Assembly (NCBI GenBank): GCA_003154025.1
Contig: PMCE01000520.1
Span: forward strand, 1-10,970
From: Syntrophaceae bacterium
GTDB taxonomy: Bacteria; Desulfobacterota; SM23-61
Reading direction: 5' to 3'
DNA length: 10,970 bases
The notes beneath the pieces are model-generated. The model was not told where the DNA came from. It saw only the letters and a list, made by a program, of their open reading frames with translations, and made no database searches. The position numbers and the translations under genes are program-made. The stretch's first letter is position 1. Each line of letters starts with the position of its first letter. Of the stretch, positions 6,217 to 10,970 are shown one piece after another.

Positions 6217-7239
6217 ATGAACCCAAAATGTTTGTGCTGGCAAAGGATTGTCCGGAGAGAGAATATAAGATTTTCGATAACCGCCGTCCTGGCCGTCTCG
6301 ATCCTGCTCCTCTCGGCGGGGATTTCCCAAGCCCAGCAGGGCAAAAGAATGATTTCCGTCGCCACCGGGGGGACGGGCGGGGTTTATTATCCGTATGGAG
6401 GAGGGATCGCCAATATCATCTCCAAATATGTTCCCGGCGTGCAGGCGACCGCCGAAGTGACCGCCGCCGCGGTGGATAACTGCAAATTGATCGATGCGGG
6501 GAAGGCGGAAATGGGCTTCATGGGGGCGGATGTGGCCTGGGACGCCTTCCAGGGGCAGCTCAAAAATTATCCCAAAAAAGTTCCTCTCCGGGCGGTGGCG
6601 GTGCTCTACCCCAATGTGACCTCTCTGATCGTGCTGGAGGGTAGAGGGATCAGCCAGATTTCCGACCTCAAGGGGAAAAGAATTTCCACCGGGGCCCCCA
6701 ACAGCGGGACCGAGGTGAAATCCATGAGGATCCTGGAGGCTTATGGAATCCATCCGGACAAGGATGTGAGGCGGGAAAAACTGAGTTTTGTCGAATCCGC
6801 CGGGGCCATCAAGGATCGAAAGATCGATGCCATTTTCGTGGATGGAGGGATTCCCATGTCTGCGGTCATGGACCTGGCGGCAAGCCCCGGGCTGAAGATA
6901 AGGCTGCTGGACCATGGGGAGGCGGTTCCCAAGATGGTGAATAAATACGGCCCGGTCTATTATGTGTTTGAAATCCCCAAGGGTACCTATCCCGGCATCG
7001 ATTACCCGTCCAAGGTGGTCGCCAATGCAAACTTTTTGGCCTGCCACGAGAAGATGGATGAAAAATTGGTTTACGCCATTACCAAGGCGCTGTTCGAATA
7101 TAAGCCGGATTTGGCGAAGATCCACAAAGAGGCCGAAAGCCTGACCCTGGAAAGCGCCGTCAAGGGTTCGCCCGTTCCCTTCCACCCCGGGGCGGCGAAA
7201 TATTACGGCGAGAAAAACCTGAAGGTGAAGGTCCAATAG
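6217..7239 (+). CDS. TAXI-family TRAP transporter solute-binding protein
   Basis: A 340-residue periplasmic receptor of the TAXI class, which delivers small organic acids or related ligands to a fused DctQM-type permease. A strong AGGAGGG (6206-6212) sits four bases before the ATG. The signal peptide has Arg-rich residues 10-18, a hydrophobic core at about 19-36 and a likely cut after SQA (37-39). The mature protein opens with the family signature ISVATGGTGGVYYPYGGGIANIISKY (46-71). Other typical segments follow: TAAAVDNCKLIDAGKAEMGF (82-101), VAVLYPNVTSLIVL (127-140), ISDLKGKRISTGAPNSGTE (148-166), IDAIFVDGG (203-211) and the C-terminal FHPGAAKYYGEKN (322-334). Length matches the family. No permease gene is within the window on either side, so the partner must lie elsewhere. 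The ligand cannot be told from sequence alone. Confidence 0.93.
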   Translation: MNPKCLCWQRIVRRENIRFSITAVLAVSILLLSAGISQAQQGKRMISVATGGTGGVYYPYGGGIANIISKYVPGVQATAEVTAAAVDNCKLIDAGKAEMGFMGADVAWDAFQGQLKNYPKKVPLRAVAVLYPNVTSLIVLEGRGISQISDLKGKRISTGAPNSGTEVKSMRILEAYGIHPDKDVRREKLSFVESAGAIKDRKIDAIFVDGGIPMSAVMDLAASPGLKIRLLDHGEAVPKMVNKYGPVYYVFEIPKGTYPGIDYPSKVVANANFLACHEKMDEKLVYAITKALFEYKPDLAKIHKEAESLTLESAVKGSPVPFHPGAAKYYGEKNLKVKVQ

Positions 7240-7290
7240 TCTCCGCCTTTTTCGCCAGAATATTTTCCCGTCTTACGGCTATTCTCGTGG

Positions 7291-7355
7291 CCTTTGGGGG
7301 GTCCAAAGGAAAGAGAGGGTTGGGGAATCCTCAAGAAGGCCTTTTCCCCTCCCTC
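7291..7355 (+). terminator. Tandem hairpins after the TAXI gene, possible transcript end
   Basis: The first stem is CCTTTGG-GGGGT-CCAAAGG (7291-7309). The second pairs GAGGG..GGGGAA (7315-7327) with TTCCCC.CCCTC (7344-7355), 11 base pairs with a small internal bulge; its loop contains AAGGCCTT. Neither is followed by a clear T tract, so these are not classical intrinsic terminators. They may protect the 3' end or halt polymerase with Rho. Confidence 0.35.
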
Positions 7356-7534
7356 ACAAAGGACAGGCGTGATCTCCCGCCCGGGATCTCCCCCTTTTCC
7401 CTTACCGGGTTCCTTCTCTTCCACCGCTTTTCCACCTTCACTTTCGTTACATCGGATGAAAGTCAAGGTCTTGGAGGCTTTCTCAGGCAAGGGATATCTC
7501 CAAAGTGAAAGTGGGCAGGTCTCTCTCCCGGGGT

Positions 7535-7563
7535 TTGATTAACTTTCGGATCCGAAGTAAAAT
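7535..7563 (+). promoter_or_regulatory. Candidate promoter of the tube genes with palindromic spacer
   Basis: TTGATT (7535-7540, four of six) and TAAAAT (7558-7563, five of six) are separated by exactly 17 bases. The spacer contains TTCGGATCCGAA (7545-7556), a perfect 12-bp palindrome, where a bound repressor would block polymerase. Transcription would start near 7570, with a leader of about 63 bases before the ATG. Confidence 0.5.
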
Positions 7564-7620
7564 TTAAGAGTATATTCCGAGCGACTCTTGCGGATCGCGG
7601 CAAACAGGAGAATAACCCAG

Positions 7621-7629
7621 AGGAGGTGA
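7621..7629 (+). promoter_or_regulatory. Very strong Shine-Dalgarno of the tube gene
   Basis: AGGAGGTGA is a full match to the 3' end of 16S rRNA and lies three to four bases before the ATG at 7633. It suggests high translation, as expected for a structural protein needed in many copies. Confidence 0.8.
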
Positions 7630-7632
7630 AAG

Positions 7633-8157
7633 ATGGCCCAATTTACGGTGAACCCCCAGCGGTTCGATCCCTACAAGAACTTCAAGTTTCGGATTAAATG
7701 GGATGGCCGCTACGTGGCCGGGATCAGCAAGGTCAGCGGTCTGAGGCGGAAAACCGAAGTGATCGTGCATCGGGAAGGGGGAGACCCCAGCACCGGCCGC
7801 AAATCTCCGGGCCGGACGGAATTCGACCCGATCACCCTGGAACGCGGGGTCACCCACGATTTGGAGTTTGAGAGATGGGCCAATAAAGTTTGGAATTTCG
7901 GGGCCGGGCTGGGGATGGAGGTCTCCCTGAGAGATTTCCGCAAGGATATCATCATCGAGCTCTACAACGAAGCCGGCCAGCTGGCCATGGCCTACAGGAT
8001 TTACCGTTGCTGGGTTTCCGAATACGAGGCCCTGCCGGGGTTAGACGCCAATCACTCCGCAGTGGCCATACAGACCATCGTATTGCAGAATGAAGGATGG
8101 GAGAGGGACTACTCCATCCCCGAGCCGACAGAACCGTCCTTTACCGAGCCGGCCTGA
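7633..8157 (+). CDS. Contractile injection system inner-tube protein, T4 gp19-like
   Basis: A 174-residue protein of the phage T4 gp19/tail-tube family, as in the tube subunits of phage tails and extracellular contractile injection systems (Afp/PVC-like). Hexamers of such proteins stack into the rigid tube that is driven through a target membrane. Signatures are NFKFRIKWDGRYVAGISKVSGL (16-37), TEVIVHREGG (41-50), PITLERGVTHDLEFERWANKV (66-86), RKDIIIELYNEAGQ (103-116), and the family ending EALPGLDANHSAVAIQTIVLQNEGWERD (132-159). A proline-rich tail PEPTEPSFTEPA (163-174) goes beyond the usual length of about 150. The next gene, 76 bases on, encodes a tube-adaptor protein, the neighbour expected in injection-system clusters. 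No sheath, baseplate or ATPase gene is in view. Confidence 0.92.
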   Translation: MAQFTVNPQRFDPYKNFKFRIKWDGRYVAGISKVSGLRRKTEVIVHREGGDPSTGRKSPGRTEFDPITLERGVTHDLEFERWANKVWNFGAGLGMEVSLRDFRKDIIIELYNEAGQLAMAYRIYRCWVSEYEALPGLDANHSAVAIQTIVLQNEGWERDYSIPEPTEPSFTEPA

Positions 8158-8233
8158 ATCATCCACCTGCGGATTTCCGCTTCCGCTCATCCCCTCATGG
8201 CTCGAGAGCCCAGGGGTAAAGGAGTTTCGCCCG

Positions 8234-8830
8234 ATGAAATACCCCCGATCCCCGGAAGTCCAGAAAGGGGCCTTTATTCAAATCGATGGACAATCCCCCC
8301 ATGGGCGGGTGATTCCTTTCCAGTATAACCCGGAGACCATTTCCCGGAAAGTTGCCGCCCCGGAAACCCCTGAAGAACAACGACGATCCCCGCGGGAGAC
8401 GATTACCTTTACCTTGGTATACGACGCCGCCGATTATTTGGAGACTCCCGACCAAAACAAGCGCATCGTGGAAAGTGGAATCTATGCTGAATTATCCGCC
8501 CTGGAGCTGTTACTCCACCCGGGGAACCCCGATGGAAGGGAAATCGGCTTTCTGGGAATCGGAAACGCCGGTGAGAACCGGGAATCCCTGACCCTGTGGG
8601 CTTGGGGGGATAGAAGAATTTTGCCCGTCCGGATCACCGAACTGCAAATAAAGGAAAAAATGTTTGATCCCCGGCTCAACCCCATTCGAGCGGAGATTGA
8701 AGTGACGATGCAGGCGCTCCAGGAAGAGGACCTGACCAAGGACCAAAAAGGGTATGAGATCTGGAAGGCCCACATGTCCGCCAGGAACATCCTGGCCCAG
8801 GCGGTCTACCAAAAAGGGTCAGGCCTTTAG
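8234..8830 (+). CDS. CIS_tube-type tube/hub adaptor protein without LysM domain
   Basis: A 198-residue protein resembling the N-terminal domain of the Afp7/Pvc7-type component that joins the inner tube to the spike hub. Its opening KGAFIQIDGQSPHGRVIPFQYNPETISRKV (11-40) is characteristic: a short strand, then PFQYNPE. Next come ETITFTLVYDAADYLE (55-70), YAELSALELLLHP (84-96), LTLWAWGDRRILPVRITELQIKEKMFDPRLNPIRAEIEVTMQAL (119-162) and a helical tail (163-198). Full-length homologues usually carry a LysM domain after the MQAL-type strand; here only about 36 residues remain, with no LysM pattern. AAAGGAG (8218-8224), nine bases upstream, fixes the start at 8234. The frame stays open upstream to 8090, inside the tube gene, but that extension is Pro/Ser-rich and unsupported. 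The last 12 bases overlap the convergent MmgE/PrpD gene. Confidence 0.85.
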   Translation: MKYPRSPEVQKGAFIQIDGQSPHGRVIPFQYNPETISRKVAAPETPEEQRRSPRETITFTLVYDAADYLETPDQNKRIVESGIYAELSALELLLHPGNPDGREIGFLGIGNAGENRESLTLWAWGDRRILPVRITELQIKEKMFDPRLNPIRAEIEVTMQALQEEDLTKDQKGYEIWKAHMSARNILAQAVYQKGSGL

Positions 8831-10171
8831 TAAAAGCGGAACCCGGCCAGCCTCGGCGAGGCGGTCGAGACTCCACACGAGGTCCAGGACCTGGCGGGAG
8901 CGGGGGCCGATGACCGGCGTGGCGAGGTCCAGGAACTTTTCAGCCAGGGCCTCATCGGACAGCGGGTTTTCGGCGGTGCCGGAGCCCCGGGGGACATGTT
9001 TTTCCCGGTTCGTGCCATCCGTCAGCCTTACTACAACCCAACATTCGTCTCTCCTGATGGATTCATCGGGGATTAAGGTGACTTTGCGGCGGAGGGCTAC
9101 GGCCGCCGGGTCGTTGACCCGGGCATCGGTGAACTGGGCTTTGCGCGCCGTGCCGTCCAGAAGAGCCACGGCGGCGCAGTGATAGGCGCTGAACTTTCCC
9201 TGCAGGCCGGTTTGGGGCTCGGCTTGTCCGGTCACTTGGAGCACAAAAGGATTGACCCTTACGTCGATGCGCCCGACCTGATCCGGTTTCAACCCTTCTT
9301 CCCGGAGGGCGACCAAAGCGTCGATTACCGGATGGGTGACGACTCCGCTGGCATAGGGCTTGAAGCCGTTCTCCAGGATCAGGTACCTTTCCCCCAGCCG
9401 GTCGGTCAGTCTTTCGACAGCTCGGTCGTTGGAGGCGACATTCAAGTAACCCTGGGGATGGGTCAAAGGTTCCGGGGGCCCGTCAAAGCCCATCTCCGCC
9501 AGCAGGGCCGCCCGGACCCCCGTCTCCGCAGCCTTCCCGCACTGGTAAGCTTTGGACATGGAGCCGAACATGGCCGTCACCCCGCCGCTGTGGGTGAGAG
9601 CGATGCCGATGGCATGTCGCATCTGGATCGGCGGGAGGCCGATCAGGAGGCCGGCTCCGGCGGCGCTTCCGACCGGCCCGGTGGTGGCGGTCACATGCCA
9701 GCCGTCGAGCAAGTGGCTGCGCCCGAGGGCCAGGGCGAGGCGGGCCTCAGCCTCGAAGCCCAAGGAAAAAGCCCGCAGGACAGCTTTGCCGGATGAATGG
9801 CGCTGTTCAGCGAGGGCCAGTAAGGGCGAAAGGAGGGGAACGGTTCCGTGAAGGGCCGTCTCCGGCGGCAGGAAGGTGTCGTCAAAGTCGAGCACATGCC
9901 CCTGGTGGCCGTTGATCAGGGCGGCAAGTTCCACGGGCAAACGGTCCTGGTGTCCCCAGGCTTGGGCCTGCGGGTTTCCGCCCAAGGTACGGCAATAGTT
10001 CAAAAGGATTTCGGCCGAGGGATGATCGGCCCCGCCGAGGGCGACTCCGATTCCGTCGACGATGCAGCGCTTGGCCTCGTGGATGACTTCGGGGGGAAGG
10101 GCCTCGTAGGAGGTTTCCACGAAGAACCTTGCCAGGTGATCCGTCACATTCGTTGATAAGTTGGCTTCCAT
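8819..10171 (-). CDS. MmgE/PrpD-family protein
   Basis: A 450-residue cytoplasmic enzyme-family protein related to 2-methylcitrate dehydratase, cis-aconitate decarboxylase and iminodisuccinate epimerase. The N-terminal helical domain shows GHVLDFDDTFLPPETALHGTVPLLSPLLALAE (91-122), GFEAEARLALALG (138-150), DGWHVTATTGPVGSAAGAGLLIGL (156-179) and FGSMSKAYQCGKAAETGVRAALLAEMGFDGP (202-231). The alpha/beta domain begins at about 268 with ENGFKPYASGVVTHPVIDAL and includes LQGKFSAYHCAAVALLDG (323-340). Asp97/98, His108, His159, Lys207 and Lys271 fall in the family's active-site blocks. The usual FKPYPxC stretch reads FKPYASG, so substrate use may differ from PrpD. AAAGGAT precedes the ATG at 10171. 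The gene lies 20 bases after the CooC-like gene and was probably made from the same transcript. The true substrate is not predictable. Confidence 0.92.
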   Translation of the reverse strand: MEANLSTNVTDHLARFFVETSYEALPPEVIHEAKRCIVDGIGVALGGADHPSAEILLNYCRTLGGNPQAQAWGHQDRLPVELAALINGHQGHVLDFDDTFLPPETALHGTVPLLSPLLALAEQRHSSGKAVLRAFSLGFEAEARLALALGRSHLLDGWHVTATTGPVGSAAGAGLLIGLPPIQMRHAIGIALTHSGGVTAMFGSMSKAYQCGKAAETGVRAALLAEMGFDGPPEPLTHPQGYLNVASNDRAVERLTDRLGERYLILENGFKPYASGVVTHPVIDALVALREEGLKPDQVGRIDVRVNPFVLQVTGQAEPQTGLQGKFSAYHCAAVALLDGTARKAQFTDARVNDPAAVALRRKVTLIPDESIRRDECWVVVRLTDGTNREKHVPRGSGTAENPLSDEALAEKFLDLATPVIGPRSRQVLDLVWSLDRLAEAGRVPLLLKA

Positions 10172-10191
10172 ACCGATCCTTTACCTATTCT

Positions 10192-10970
10192 CTACTCGGA
10201 TTCATCCAGGAGGCTTTGGACAATTCCCTTCATTGCCATCCGGGCATTGGACCGGGGGGATGGGGCGAGGCCTTCCAGGCTGGCTTCGCTGATCCGGTCA
10301 TCGACGAAAAGAACCCCTAAAACTTTTATATTTCTCTTCGCCATCTCCGCGGTGATTCTTTGCCCGATTTTTTCACTGGGAATTTTATTGGGGATCCCCC
10401 TTACCTTCTTTACCCCGATGCCGTCGGCCAGGTAGCTGATCTTTTCGGCCAGGGCCAGGGATTCGGCCGAAGGTTCGGCCATGATCACCACGGTGTCGGC
10501 AACCCTTTCCACCCCCCGACCAAAGCTCTCGACGCCCGCTTCCGTATCGATGAGGAGAATCTCCTTTTCCTCCAAAACCAGCTTTTGGACGAAACCCCGG
10601 GCCAGATCGGCCATGGAGCAGGCACACCCCTGGAAAGGATCGGCGATTTTGCCGGCCATCAGGAATTTCACCCGGTCTTCTCCGTCCAGGTATTCGGGGG
10701 GAATATCCCGGATCCCCAGTTCCTCCCGGGTGAACCATCCCTCCTTTATTTTTTCTTCCCGGGGGAGTCTTCCCATGACCGCCATGAGAGGCTTGGGCTC
10801 CCGGCCAAACCCCAACATCCTGCGCAGGCCCGGGTTCGACTCGTCCAGGTCGATGACCAGGACGGAGTATCCCAATTCCCGAAAGGCCCCGGCCATGAGC
10901 GCCACGGCAGTGGTCTTGCCGGTGCCCCCTTTCCCGCAAACGGCGATCTTCCGGCTGGGACCCTTCCGAG
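10192..10970 (-). CDS. CooC-like nickel-insertion ATPase (5' end outside window)
   Basis: 258 residues are visible and the frame runs off the right edge. It includes the deviant Walker A CGKGGTGKTT (visible residues 11-20), so a GTG at 10905 that might be taken as the start is internal, just after the P-loop. Walker A' is VLVIDLDESNPG (36-47) and Walker B LLIDTEAGVESFGRG (138-152). A CxC pair, GCACSMADLARGF (Cys115 and Cys117 in visible numbering), sits where CooC proteins bind nickel or zinc at the dimer interface. CooC proteins use ATP to load nickel into the active cluster of carbon-monoxide dehydrogenase. FGRGVERVADTVVIMAEPSAESLALAEKI (149-177) and GIPNKIPSE (191-199) also fit the MinD/ParA-like fold. 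No dehydrogenase gene is in view; its partner may lie further right. Related MinD-type ATPases serve other maturation roles, so the substrate is inferred. Confidence 0.87.
   Translation of the reverse strand, partial: RKGPSRKIAVCGKGGTGKTTAVALMAGAFRELGYSVLVIDLDESNPGLRRMLGFGREPKPLMAVMGRLPREEKIKEGWFTREELGIRDIPPEYLDGEDRVKFLMAGKIADPFQGCACSMADLARGFVQKLVLEEKEILLIDTEAGVESFGRGVERVADTVVIMAEPSAESLALAEKISYLADGIGVKKVRGIPNKIPSEKIGQRITAEMAKRNIKVLGVLFVDDRISEASLEGLAPSPRSNARMAMKGIVQSLLDESE

Larger units (their letters stand above)
7240..7632. other. Intergenic spacer between TAXI and tube genes, 393 bases
   Basis: The left half carries two tandem hairpins (7291-7309 and 7315-7355). The right half carries the candidate promoter, palindrome and strong ribosome site of the tube gene. 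Open frames inside (for example 7287-7508) lack ribosome sites and show no protein-like composition, being rich in Pro, Gly, Ser and Phe. The hairpins and the new promoter argue that the TAXI and tube genes are separate transcription units. Confidence 0.5.

Noticed and set aside
5959..7236. Long minus-strand open frame of 425 codons
   Set aside because: It lies antisense to the clearly recognisable TAXI gene and runs into its leader. Its composition (Gly, Pro, His, Phe rich) is that of a shadow frame in GC-rich DNA, and it resembles no protein family.
8090..8233. Upstream extension of the tube-adaptor gene to an ATG inside the tube gene
   Set aside because: The 48 extra residues are Pro/Ser-rich and unlike the family, whereas the ATG at 8234 has a good Shine-Dalgarno and begins just before the conserved opening.
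9179..9796. Plus-strand frame of 205 codons within the MmgE/PrpD gene
   Set aside because: It is the antisense shadow of a strongly supported family member, with Gly/Arg/Gln-rich composition.
10192..10905. CooC-like gene starting at the GTG at 10905
   Set aside because: The frame continues upstream through the Walker A motif GKGGTGKTT to the window edge, so the real start is outside.

Overview
The window looks like a chromosomal segment of an anaerobic, moderately GC-rich bacterium, most likely a deltaproteobacterium (Desulfobacterota, Syntrophobacterales-like). This is inferred from gene content: a TAXI-type TRAP binding protein, a CooC-type nickel-insertion ATPase, an MmgE/PrpD-family protein, a large PAS/GAF hybrid histidine kinase and contractile-injection tube genes. 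It also rests on the style of the palindromic repeat at the left edge. No rRNA, tRNA, transposase, integrase or CRISPR array is visible.

Layout. Positions 1-1660 are visibly more AT-rich and sparsely coding. They hold a partial palindromic repeat at the edge, a small stand-alone GIY-YIG nuclease-like gene (121-496, minus) and a small two-helix membrane protein (899-1300, minus) with a near-consensus sigma70 promoter. From about 1690 the sequence is GC-richer. An unrecognised 262-residue protein (1690-2478, plus) converges on a 990-residue cytoplasmic hybrid sensor kinase (2636-5608, minus). A 608-base non-coding stretch follows, then a TAXI solute-binding protein (6217-7239, plus) whose leader carries a perfect 16-bp palindrome. 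After a 393-base spacer come two contractile-injection-system genes: a T4 gp19-like inner-tube protein (7633-8157) and a CIS_tube-type tube/hub adaptor (8234-8830). They have their own promoter, with a 12-bp palindrome between -35 and -10. The second gene overlaps by 12 bp the end of a convergent minus-strand pair: a CooC-like ATPase (entering from the right edge) followed 20 bp later by an MmgE/PrpD-family gene.

How the genes relate. The only clear functional units are the tube/adaptor pair and the CooC-like/MmgE-PrpD pair. The tube pair has no sheath, baseplate, spike or AAA+ ATPase gene in view. It is therefore either a dispersed part of a contractile injection system encoded elsewhere, a remnant, or a minimal tube-only module. 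The TAXI protein likewise lacks its membrane permease here. The sensor kinase has no adjacent separate response regulator; its receiver is fused. The two most testable observations are the isolated tube/adaptor pair with its palindrome-bearing promoter and the palindromic leader of the TAXI gene.
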